Shown here: positions 10,688 to 20,275 of the stretch, piece by piece | Layout of the letters: each line of letters begins with the position of its first letter | Numbering within the stretch: position 1 is the first letter of the stretch | Assembly (NCBI RefSeq): GCF_009870125.1 | Contig: NC_046683.1 | Span: forward strand, 39,199,869 to 39,263,868 | DNA from: Drosophila pseudoobscura | Taxonomy: Eukaryota; Arthropoda; Insecta; Diptera; Drosophilidae | DNA: 64,000 nt | Direction of reading: 5' to 3' | Notes under the pieces: model-generated | What the model saw: only the letters and a program-made list of their open reading frames with translations | What the model was told of the DNA's origin: nothing | The model's database searches: none | Position numbers and translations under genes: made by a program

Positions 10688-13600
10688 AAGGATCGATGCC
10701 AGGCGGAAGTGGCTACCGGAGACAGGAGGCGCCTGCAGGCAATCACAAATACATCAACCATACATCACATAACACATACTGAAAGTTCAAATGTTAACTA
10801 GTTCCAATGCCCGAGTTTCAAGTCATAGTGTGTCGACGGACGAGCCCCTAGACAAATTTTGTATGTCTGTACGTCAATCGGCGCCACGTCACGTCACACC
10901 ATAGTCCACGGTCAGCCCGGAGAATACAGACCCCGCCTCACGGGCGACCGACCATTCGTTACTTTTGTGAACGGCAGGACCTACTATTGATTTTGACCTT
11001 TTTGGGCACACATATTAATTAAATTTTAGTTTATTAATGAACGTTATACGATGGAGTTTGAAATGTGTTGGAAAATGCTGGGATTTTCGGAAGGAGCTCC
11101 GATGAGGGTTCGGAACATCAGCGTACAAAATTCAATCGGAAATTTGTTGAGCAACTAGACTGCATGATCATCATTCCGGGCTGATGTTATACTTAGCGTT
11201 TTCCTTTAGAGGACTGCATGAATGAATAAGTGAATTCGAATGCGAACACAAATTAATTCGATAAATTTAAGCGAAGTATCGTAGTGCCTTGCATCTATTG
11301 TACTTCACTTGACTCAAAACTTTAAGTACGTTCGTGCAGATCTCTACAGTGAACATGTGTATGCCCCAAATTTCTGCAGCCATGACAAATGCCCAGCAAT
11401 TATGAAATCACCCACACAAAAACACACACTTGGCAAACAAAATTTATAAAATTTTGAGTAAATTTGCAGTCGCTTTATTCTCGCTTCTGCGGCTCGCCGA
11501 TGCTCCGCTGGGGCCCCGACTTCATTTGCCATACAGTCGAAATTCATGAGCATGCTCAGCGGGTTTCCAGCCATGACCACAAGGACCACCAGGACGATGA
11601 TGATGATGATGGGGATGGGTATGGGTATGGGTATGAGGATAGCATGGCCATGATGACAACATGTGTGCCTAAGCGCCGACTATAAACTGCGTGGCGAGCT
11701 GACCAACGGTCCATCGGACCATCGGACATATGTATGACGCGGAGTGTGGCATGGGTGGATGGGTTGCTTACTCCTCGTTGGGTGCAGAGGGATGCACTCT
11801 GTTTGGGCCCAGGAGTATGGATGAGTCAGCTGATAAGCTTCATGAGCGATAAGCTTCAAGATCAAGGCATCCATGAGCTGTCAGTTCAAAATATCGAAAA
11901 ATTATCGAATATCTTAAAATCCTTGGAACAGTTCATGGCCCACATCTAAGTTATATTTGCCAGCAAGAGCGGAATCTTCCATCTTCAAAAGAGTTGACTT
12001 GAAAAGAGCATACGTAATTCGCTTTCGAAAGCGACTGGCCAGCGACTCTGTTTATTCCTTTTTATAAACTTTATGAAATTATTGCTGTCGCAGGCCCATC
12101 CGTAGCCTCAGTCCCAGCCACACTTATTTCAACCCACAGCCATAGATAATAGCAACAGAGTGCCACCGCTCCTTCTCTTTCTGCCTTTGCCATTCAGGCC
12201 CATTGTCATTTTCTATATGCAATCCCTCCCACATGCAGTGATTGTCCACTTTGCGTGGGGCCAAAGCACACCAGTCCAGACGCGACCCAGCCCAGCTGGA
12301 TGAGGCCGAAAAGTTACTGTTTTGGTGGTGGCCATTGAACCGCAGCCATCGGATCCGCCCAATAAACAGAAAATAATAGCCCGGCTTCACTACGGCACAT
12401 TCTTGCACATTTGTCGAATAATGCGAATGACGTTGATTCGTTGAACAGACTCATTCGACTGATTCTGTTACTTCTTACAATGGAGAATGTTGCAAATTTA
12501 ATTAATTTTTGTTTTTGTTTTTGGTATAAAAATGTCACTAGTCGATGCAATACAATTCTTGGAAGAAAAATTGTACTCCTTGGAATCAAACAATCTTCTG
12601 TTGCCTTTGACGGGAAATCCGAATTGCCAGTAATCGGCCAGTGAAAGCACTTTCATGGGCGAATAGCGAATATACTGGCAGTGGAAACAGGTAAGCTGGA
12701 ATAGAAGTAGCATTAGGAGTATGGGTAGGAGTAGAAGTAGGAATATATGTAGGATCAGCACTAGGAGTGGGACTAGTTATATGCGAAGGATGAATGGATG
12801 GCGAGTGAGAGTGAATGAGAAGGCAGACGGCAGGCGTTTATCCTTTGGCCGGGCAGGCACAGGCACAGGCACGGCATAACAGGCATGCAAATCGATTGAT
12901 GTTGATTAGCATAAATTGTCTGGACCGCACTGTGCAATGAATAATTTCGGTGACGCTGACATGCCACGCCCCTGCATTCTGCATACTCGTATACGATGGC
13001 CAGCAGGAGGTTTGGGAGCTGGAGTCTAAAGTCGGAGGGGGGGGGGTATGCTTTGTGCACTGGTTGCAACTTTCGCCATAATGCAATTTTGTTTTGCTTA
13101 ATTTGATAGGCGTTGTCAGCTGCCGGGTGCCGGGTGCCGGGTGCCGACTGCCGGGTGCTATCTGCCGTCAGTCGGCTGCTGAGCTGGCATTCTGATGGGC
13201 GGGATGGTCGGGATGGTCGGATGGTGCGCTCGTGGTGCCATCTGGGCAGTAGGCAGCAGTGGTCTGGCTGATTGGACGTGTTTCGAGTGTTTTCTGTGGC
13301 GATGTGGGAGACGCAGTAGAGGCAGGATGGGCGGATGTGTGGCCATTGTTACTCGCATCCACAGGCTGTTATACGATGTGGACAGACCCTGATCTGATTC
13401 CTATTAAAGTGTTATACGTACATTTGTACAAACAAAGGGAATGGAGTTTTCTTGAGAACACACTGTAGCAGTTCTATAAGACCATAACTGTAGCTCCAGA
13501 CCTTAATTGTTTAAGCTGCTGTATCACTCAATCCCTGATTCAACATTTTTACATGCAAATATTCCAGAATATTCCTAAAGAGATATTCTCCAAGGTGAAG

Positions 13601-14497
13601 TCTTTCAACACTTGTACACTTGTACATCTAGATTCTAGATACATCAGAATAGATGCGGCATACCATGCGATATGAAGGAAGTTCCCTTGTCATCGGCCGC
13701 CCTGACCAATTGTCATACGAAACTACTTGTATGAGATTTGTTCTTCTAACTAACCAGACACCCACCCACCCGTCCGCTGTTACACCCACAATTGTGATAC
13801 GCCCCCACACTGAATGTGTGTGGGGCACACTTAGTGCGAATGTAGAACAAGCCCACTCTCGCCGTTCAGGAGCATGCGGTGCGCCGAAGTTTCCCATTGA
13901 AACATCTTTCAGCAGGGAAACTTTTCTCATAACATGCGAGAGCACCCACATACGCAGGCGAGCAACACAACAATAGAGGAGATATACAGATATGCGAGGC
14001 ACAGTGCAGAGATACAGGAGCCCTGGCACTGGCGCACACGCCCAGCGGCGAAATCTTATCAAACTGACATAATTTTCATTATGTTTTGCACTTGCACACA
14101 GCTTCGACTAATGGTACAGCCAGGCTGTGTGGCCCCCAAGATGGTAATGCGGCTCCCCCGGTATCCGCCCCGCATCCGCTTGCACACTGTGCGCCAAATT
14201 ATAGGCAATCCGGCAAGGGAGCACAGCACGCGATACGAATTTCACACACATGTGTATATGCGGAGTGTAATCTGGCGGCCAATAACTGCAAATTAGATTA
14301 GTAACGCCCATCGAGGGGTGGCTCCTCGAACTGCCATCGACAGCTGACCGCATCCGCATCCGCATCCACATCCACAATTCAGCTCCAGGAACTCCAGGAT
14401 CCTGAGGAGAACGCAACCTTCGAGCATTGCGTGTGGCGTTGATAAATCTCAACAACAAATCGATGAACAAGCGCTCCATCTCCACTTAATTCCCAGG
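10688..14497. other. Intergenic stretch
   Basis: No conserved gene is supported. A variant poly(A) signal ATTAAA at ~11018 could serve the gene upstream. A GAT microsatellite and GGGTATGGGTATG repeats lie near 11595-11635, GGCACA repeats near 12850, and CCGGGTG repeats at 13120-13160. One possible small ORF at 11821-11949 is listed separately. Confidence 0.4.
11821..11949 (+). CDS. Possible small ORF, 42 residues, helical
   Basis: From ATG at 11821 the frame encodes MSQLISFMSDKL, then a run of amphipathic helical sequence including SVQNIEKLSNILKSLEQF, before TAA. The heptad-like spacing of Leu/Ile and the low content of rare residues look more like protein than chance. There is no TATA box, splice site or poly(A) signal to support it, and 42 codons is well within random expectation. 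I do not recognise it. Confidence 0.2.
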   Translation: MSQLISFMSDKLQDQGIHELSVQNIEKLSNILKSLEQFMAHI

Positions 14498-14833
14498 ATG
14501 CCAATATATAAGCCATTCACTCGCGAGACGAAACTAATAAAAATCATAAAAACTTTTCCGCTTAGAGTCCGCCATTACGATTCGGATGCTAGATTGCTAT
14601 TATTATTATTATTTGTATTTTTGTGTGTGTTGCTCAGTTGCTCAATAGTTGATGCCGCTACGAAGCTGGAGGATCGATTTCATTCACGAACAAAGTTAAG
14701 CCAACTCGAAAATGATGTTAGAAAGTTTATCCAGTCTGAAAAGAATGAAAACAATATTTATGGGTGTATCGATAAATCTATTCAACAAAAATCTCCATGG
14801 ATCGTTATATCCTTTTTGCTTAATTTTACTTGA
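14498..14833 (+). CDS. Possible small secreted-protein gene with disturbed 5' frame
   Basis: A compact unit: TATATAAG box at 14505-14512, an open frame ending at TGA 14831-14833, and AATAAA at 14862-14867. The frame contains a strong signal-peptide core (LLLLLLFVFLCVLLSC, SIVDA) and a polar tail with EDRFHSRTKLSQLENDVRKF. The oddity is the start: the in-frame ATG at 14498 lies upstream of the TATA box, so a TATA-driven transcript (start ~14535) would lack it. The first ATG in such a transcript (14586) is out of frame, and separated from the hydrophobic core by a TAT microsatellite. This suggests either a recent frameshift in that repeat, or that the unit is not coding. The end and 3' signal are better supported than the start. 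Confidence 0.4.
   Translation: MPIYKPFTRETKLIKIIKTFPLRVRHYDSDARLLLLLLFVFLCVLLSCSIVDAATKLEDRFHSRTKLSQLENDVRKFIQSEKNENNIYGCIDKSIQQKSPWIVISFLLNFT
14505..14512 (+). promoter_or_regulatory. TATA box
   Basis: TATATAAG, with the expected start about 30 bp downstream, a signal-peptide-like frame after it and AATAAA 350 bp further on. It overlaps the 5' end of the annotated frame, which is why the true start codon is doubtful. Confidence 0.5.
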
Positions 14834-14861
14834 GATTTCGACGATCGAAAGCTTGTGATGT

Positions 14862-14867
14862 AATAAA
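14862..14867 (+). terminator. Poly(A) signal
   Basis: AATAAA 28 bases after the stop codon of the frame ending at 14833, a normal spacing for a compact Drosophila gene. Confidence 0.45.
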
Positions 14868-15786
14868 ACTCTCTGTAGTTTCCTCTTTGTTGAGAGTTCA
14901 AGTTCTGGGCTCTGAGCATTGGAGAGACTTCCGCTGGTGACGCTTTGAAGGCAGACGTTGACGACAGCGTCGCCATTAATGTCGATTATTCTATGCATTT
15001 TCCTTGCAGGCTGACCAGCCGGAAACGGCGTCCAGCCAGCCACTTACACGCATCGTCGACCAGGGAATGGGTGCGGTGCGGTGGGTGGAGTGGAGTGGTG
15101 GATTGGCCATTAAATTTCCCGCTAATCGTAAAATAAATTATTTTCCATGTGTGTGCGGACAGGATGCGCTCCGCTTGCCTGACTTGGAGTCATAATTCTT
15201 GCATCACTCCCCTAACTCGCACTCCCCGTCCCGCTCCCACCATTCACTGGCCAGCAGAGCCTGTATGGACGAGGGCAGGGGCAGGGGCGGTGGCGTTGTG
15301 CCACAAAAGTTTCAGTTAATTGCACTGAAGGGTGTTGTGGGGGGCAACTGTGGACGAACTTTCTCGGCCACAACTGGCTTTAGCTGGCTTTAATTGTTGC
15401 CAGTCGCCTCATTTGTAGCCGGGCCTAATCACTGGCGCCGGATTAGCCAAAGTTTGCTGCGGCAGTGGCTGCTGTCCAAAAGCTGGAATGTGTAGCACCA
15501 ACACTGTCAGTCATAATTAACAACCCCACACACCCACGCACATTCCGATTCCGACATCGAGTCAAATAATACCGAGTATCAACCGAAATGGAAATGAAAC
15601 AAAAGTTTCGCTCCCCCGTCAACGGTGGGACTGGGTATGCGGATGCTCCAATCTGCTAATCAGAGCCGACAGCTGGTGAGAAGAAAGGGGGACTACCTGG
15701 CAATGACAGTAAAGGATTTGATGGCGAAAAAGTAATTGGGAATGCGCCGTCAAGTATGCATCACTTTTTGAGAGTGTACTTACGTA
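14868..15786. other. Intergenic stretch
   Basis: Nothing supported as a gene. Contains GGTGCGGTGGGTGGAGTGG-type purine-rich runs near 15070 and a GGGCAGG tract near 15275. Confidence 0.4.
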
Positions 15787-16049
15787 CAGTGAAAGCTCGC
15801 TATCATCGGAAGCAGATGTCCGGGTTAGTGCCGGTTTCTCTACTTCGGATTAACATTTCTCGGAACGTTAAAGTGTCCGAAGACGAAAATTGGATTTCTC
15901 AAGGGCTCATGCGAGAGCCGGCCGCAATTTAAGAATTTTTCAACTTTACAAAAATAGCTTTCACTTGCAAAGAACGTAGGGGACTCTCTAATATATGGGA
16001 CGGGGGCTCAGGCCAGAGAGCGTAAATAGCTTTGCAGGAGCCTTCACTG
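15787..16049. mobile_element. pogo/Tigger-like MITE
   Basis: The left end CAGTGAAAGCTCGC and the right end (reverse complement CAGTGAAGGCTCC) are terminal inverted repeats, each bordered on the outside by TA, the target duplicated by Tc1/mariner-superfamily transposons. The CAGTGAAA-type terminus resembles the pogo/Tigger branch. The 263 bp interior has no ORF, so this is a non-autonomous copy. Confidence 0.65.
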
Positions 16050-17194
16050 TATATGGAACGCTTGGGGAGCGCATAGGCCTGCCCTTGCTGTGCGATTTGT
16101 GCGATTGCACTCGAGAAGATTTCAATCAGGCTGCGGTTATTGTGTTATGTACTGTACAGTAGTGCCGCCACAACGAAACCCCCTCGAAGTGAAACTTCCT
16201 GCTATCTAAATTCCTTGCGACACGTGCCAGACACAACAACAGCAGCAGCAAAGGACAATAACAATAATGGCCCTCTTCTTCCTGGGGCCCTATGCAAATT
16301 CTGAAGCGCCTGTCGCAGATCCTTCTTTGTGCCCATGTCGTCATCGGCGTCATTCCCCCGCATTTGAACTTGATTACCCATACTTATCCGCTTACCCGCA
16401 GCATCCGCACCGTCCGCAGCAGCATCCGCAACAGAAACATCCGCAACAGAAACATCCGCAACAGAAACATCCGCAACAGAAGCAGCAACAGAAACAGCAA
16501 CAGAGGAGGATGGAGGATGGCCAACGTTAACTGCAAATCGATACTCGTCTGCCTGTCTGGCTGCCCTCTTCCCCTGCCACTGCCAGGCGTCTCGACAGCT
16601 CCTGTGACTGACTAACTGACTGTCTGGAGCAGATACCACTCGTATAATCAAGAGGAAACAACCATGAGGATACCCCCTAAGCAGTTCGACTTGTGCCAAA
16701 ATGAAAACTAGTTCAGTCCTCTTGTTTTAATTTCTTTGTCTATTGATTGTCAGTAACTGTCCCTAGGAAAGGACTTCCTTTCTTCTGCCTGTGACATGAG
16801 CACAATCTTGACAATTTCGAGTACAGGGTATACCTAAGACGATGCCATGAGCAATTTAGAAAGTTGCTGGCCAAATGAATCGAAATATAAACCGCCAAAA
16901 AGGTGACTGGGAGTATTCCACAAGGGACTTAAAGACAAACTTTTCGGGGCTCGGCTGAGGACTAACTGTGGCCCACCAACAGGGAGAGGAGTTCTTTAAT
17001 TTACAATGGACTAGGCTTTACACCCCCGAATGGGAGTGTGAGCCATGCCTCTATCTCTATCTCTATCCATCCATCTGAGAGGCAGTTGTCACTAATCAAT
17101 ACAGGCAAACTTTCAATCCGAGTTTCCGGCGATAAACTTCTACGCTTCCGTTTCGCTACACAGCTCCCTTCGCTGGTGTCGCTAGTGTGGCAGG
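16050..17194. other. Intergenic stretch with a 15-bp minisatellite
   Basis: No gene supported apart from the repeat at 16423-16482. Long opposed ORFs over 16200-16700 are produced by the minisatellite being open in several frames. Confidence 0.4.
16423..16482. repeat. 15-bp minisatellite, four copies
   Basis: Four head-to-tail copies of CATCCGCAACAGAAA (last ending AAG), followed by degenerate CAGCAACAGAAA units to about 16500. Being a multiple of three, it reads as SVADV repeats on the minus strand, which is probably incidental. Confidence 0.85.
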
Positions 17195-17773
17195 ATGCAG
17201 TCGCGGGGTTACAATCGACCACCGAAGCGCAAGCAGATCCCTCATCTGTTCAGCAACATCCTGCAGGTGGTCGCCGAGGCCGATCGCCCGCTGACACAGC
17301 CCGAAATCGTTGAGGCCTTGGTCGAGCGCCTGGATCGCTCCGACGAGGAGCTGAAGCGCCAGATCACAGTCAGCCTACACGATGCCCTCATCAACGGCTA
17401 TCTGCGGGTCAAGAACTACCGCTATTCGTCCGTTTCCGATCGATTGGGCTCCGACCTTGACTCTGGGGTGCCGAGAATATCTGGGACCGGAAACCGGACC
17501 CCGAGGACGGAGGACGATCACTGGGTTCACCAGAGGCTTCTACGGTCTGTCTCAAATCGCCTAAGTACCAGCGATCCAGATCATCCTACGAGATCCTCGA
17601 CATCTGGAAACTCGGGGTCGGACGATCAACGGGTTCTCGAGAGGCTCTCAAGAGCAGCCATCGTCTCGCAATCAGGTCCAGAGCATCTCGGTGAGAGGGT
17701 AGTGACGGTCACTGGTTCTTCCAGCCAGAGGTTACGGTCGAGCCAGAGCAGAAGACCCAGCGAATTGGAGTGA
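17195..17773 (+). CDS. Winged-helix-like domain protein, paralogue of the gene at 9527
   Basis: An intronless frame of 192 residues. Residues 16-79, from PHLFSNILQVVAEADRPLT to the NGYLRVKNYRYS hairpin, align along their length with residues ~289-353 of the 386-residue gene. Shared features are a Leu-Phe start, P-E-I helix, R-L-x-R, E-E/V-x-L-K-R and N-G-Y-L followed by a Tyr strand. The fold prediction (three helices plus a beta wing) is by pattern only. Residues 81-192 are Ser/Arg/Asp-rich and look disordered. There is no PAM2 motif. An AATAAA follows at 17871-17876, and the next gene starts 280 bp downstream on the same strand. Composition is high in G/C at third positions, as expected for real Drosophila coding sequence. 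Function unknown. Confidence 0.82.
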   Translation: MQSRGYNRPPKRKQIPHLFSNILQVVAEADRPLTQPEIVEALVERLDRSDEELKRQITVSLHDALINGYLRVKNYRYSSVSDRLGSDLDSGVPRISGTGNRTPRTEDDHWVHQRLLRSVSNRLSTSDPDHPTRSSTSGNSGSDDQRVLERLSRAAIVSQSGPEHLGERVVTVTGSSSQRLRSSQSRRPSELE

Positions 17774-17870
17774 AACAGAACTCTTTTATGGACGCTTCGA
17801 CCCAGCAGTTATGTTCCTAAAATTGAGATAAAATAGTGCAGAAATTATACAATCCTTAGTCAATGTTCGG

Positions 17871-17876
17871 AATAAA
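17871..17876 (+). terminator. Poly(A) signal of the 17195 gene
   Basis: AATAAA about 100 bases after the stop codon, before the next gene on the same strand. Confidence 0.65.
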
Positions 17877-18052
17877 CAGTACACTGGGCAATCACATACT
17901 TTTCATTCACACACACACACATCTCACATATGCTACAGGCTCGTCTGGTTAGCTCGTTCTATTCAGTAGACATTTAGAATTCAACAGATCAACAACATTT
18001 GGAGTATTTACTTGAAAAGATTCAAAATTTAACTAAAATACGAACCAATACA

Positions 18053-18452
18053 ATGTCTTTGAAACAAAAGGGTGTTCTCAGTCAAGTAACCCAAATTTTT
18101 GTGGTCGGTGAGTGGTTCGCTGGGCGCTCTGTCATAATCCAAGGATATATCTAAGGATTTCCTGTTTCTTGTTGTCGCAGGATATACCCTGCGATCTTAT
18201 ACCGTGTACGAAGGGGAAGGCCCCAACAGATTTTCGCGCCGCACTTGCTTCGGTCACGAGCTATCGCGCTGGATCAGCCAGGCCGTCATCAATCGGTCTG
18301 AGCGTATGCTAGCCCGTACTCCGTCTCGGCGGACCATGAACAGGATGATGCCAGATCGGCTGATGGACTATGATGTGAACTCCCAGAAGCGTAACCCTGC
18401 CCTCGAGCTGAAGGTGAAAGGGAATAGATCTATGCCCCTGACCCCCGAATAA
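18053..18452 (+). CDS. Two-exon gene for a 108-residue basic protein
   Basis: Exon 1 is 18053-18107 and exon 2 is 18181-18452, joined across a 73 bp intron with donor GTGAGT and acceptor TTGTTGTCGCAG. The phase-1 junction keeps the frame, giving 324 coding bases plus stop. The protein is Arg-rich, with no signal peptide or membrane segment; it contains YTVYEGEGPNRFSRR, an SRWISQAVINRSERM segment and an M-x-R-x-M-M stretch. I do not recognise it. It lies 280 bp after the winged-helix-like gene on the same strand and could share its expression. The AATAAA at 18448-18453 overlaps the stop codon itself, which is unusual, so the real poly(A) signal may be another one downstream. Confidence 0.75.
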
Positions 18453-19867
18453 ATGCTGAAAAAGCGCATATGCGGATCCTTTTTGGGAGATTGGGGAATG
18501 GTGATTGGGGGACTGTGAGATGGTGAAATTAGATAAATCATAGAATGCTTTGTAATTTGCCACATGCTGCATCCAACAGGGCTTCTGCTTGAGCTTCGGT
18601 TTCGGCTTTGGGCCAAAGGATTCCACTGACAGCAATGGCAAATTGCGTTCATGGATATGGCATTATGCTGGCTCCCGGGCTTCCTGCACCATAGACAACG
18701 GACGTTGGACGTGGATACAGACAGACAGGGGCTGGGACAACTTTCGGCAATGAACTTCAATGGTTCACTGGCTTAACACATCCTGGAAGACTATCCTGTA
18801 GACATGCGGCTGGCGGCCGTGGAAGACGGAAGGAAAGCGTCAGGTGTCTGCAGGTCCAGGGGCGGGGTCGAGTCCTTCGGCTTCTGTGTGCATTCATGAG
18901 CATTTATAAAGCTGCTGCCTGGCATTGTCCTTGCTTAATTGTCTGCAAGGACAGCAGCAGGTGGAGCAAGAGGAGCAAGAGGAGCAGTAGATGCAGGAGC
19001 TGGAGACCCTCTGTAACTCTGGCATACAGGTTGACAACAAGAAGTGCTGTCCTGTGGCTTCCACCACAACAGTTGTATAATTTCTGCAATTGTCTCTCCT
19101 CCGCTTGTTCTGCCGCATTCCATAACTTGGACCTCGCCTCGAATACACATGTTCGCATGTCCTGACAGCATCTCCAGCTCCAGTGGCAACTTCATTTGTG
19201 TGCCGCCCGGCAACTTGGCAAAACTTTCAACTGTAAATAATTGTCAGCCACTCGGTGGCTCTGCCAAAAGAAACTCAACCGCAAAAATGTTCTGCAGGCA
19301 TCTGCGCCCTCCTTCTACAGTTCCCCCACATTTATGGTTATTTATATGCTCTGTGGGGATTAGGTTGATCCCAGGCCCCAGCCCCACCGTGACCGAGCCG
19401 CCTCCGGCCATTTGCTGCAGCTCCAATTAGTTGCCGTTGAGGATAAGTGTCATGCCCCATTCGGGGGAGAGCTCTAATGCTGCATTTCCATTTCCATACC
19501 ATACCGCAGATGATCTTCCGCTCCTCTTGGCACCTTATCAAGACTCTTTGGCTGGCCTGTCTTTCGACCTCCTTGTGGCAAACTGCAAGGTTCGTACGAA
19601 CCTCACCTCGGCAAAAAGTGATTGATGAATTACTTGTCATTCTGTCTCCAATGAATTTGCTTATTTTGGTATGCAAAAATAGTCTTTAAATTTCGAAGCT
19701 ATCTCAACGAAATTTTAAGTTGATTCTTTCAGATGCCGACAGTATGAATCGGTATAGACAGGAATTTAATTAAATGCATGAATAGCTCAAAAACTGCAAA
19801 ATATTCAACACGCAATTAAACAAACCTTAAAATACAACGAGAGGGAACGTTTTGAGTCGCTGCTTGG

Positions 19868-20275
19868 GCCATTTATACCCGATACTCCCGATATACTCAG
19901 GCGATACTCAGGCTCCTATCCGCCAGAGATAGCACATATTGCACGACGATGAGTGTGTGAGAGAGAGAGAATGAGTAAGCGCGAGGCTGGGCTATAATAA
20001 TAATCCGATCTAATCAAGACTCGACAGCCTAAAATATATGGTCATTCTGTGAGATTCTGCTTTTCGGTTTTCTTGTATTTTCTAAATTGTGGATGGCACA
20101 GATTTTCGTTCTTTGTGGGGGCGGTATGGGGCGTGGCAAAATTTGAAACAAACCTGAAAAGTCCGTATAGAAAATTTCGTTGCTCATATAGTCTCTGAGA
20201 ACTAGACGCCAACCAAGACAGACGGACAGACAGACATGGCTCCATCGACACGGCTATAGATTCCGATATTCATAT
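19868..20275 (-). repeat. DINE-1/SGM-like repeat, minus orientation
   Basis: Starts with TTTATACCCGATACTC and ends with the reversed opening block (GACAGACGGACAGACAGACA then ATGGCTCCATCGACACGGCTA). Between them are reversed ATTCTGCxTTTCGG and TCTAATTGTGGATGGCAC blocks, seen in direct orientation at 24.8 and 61.0 kb. Confidence 0.65.

Noticed and set aside
16202-16699. 165-codon minus-strand ORF with SVADV repeats
   Set aside because: The frame is open because the minisatellite unit is 15 bp, a multiple of three; no start or splice evidence.
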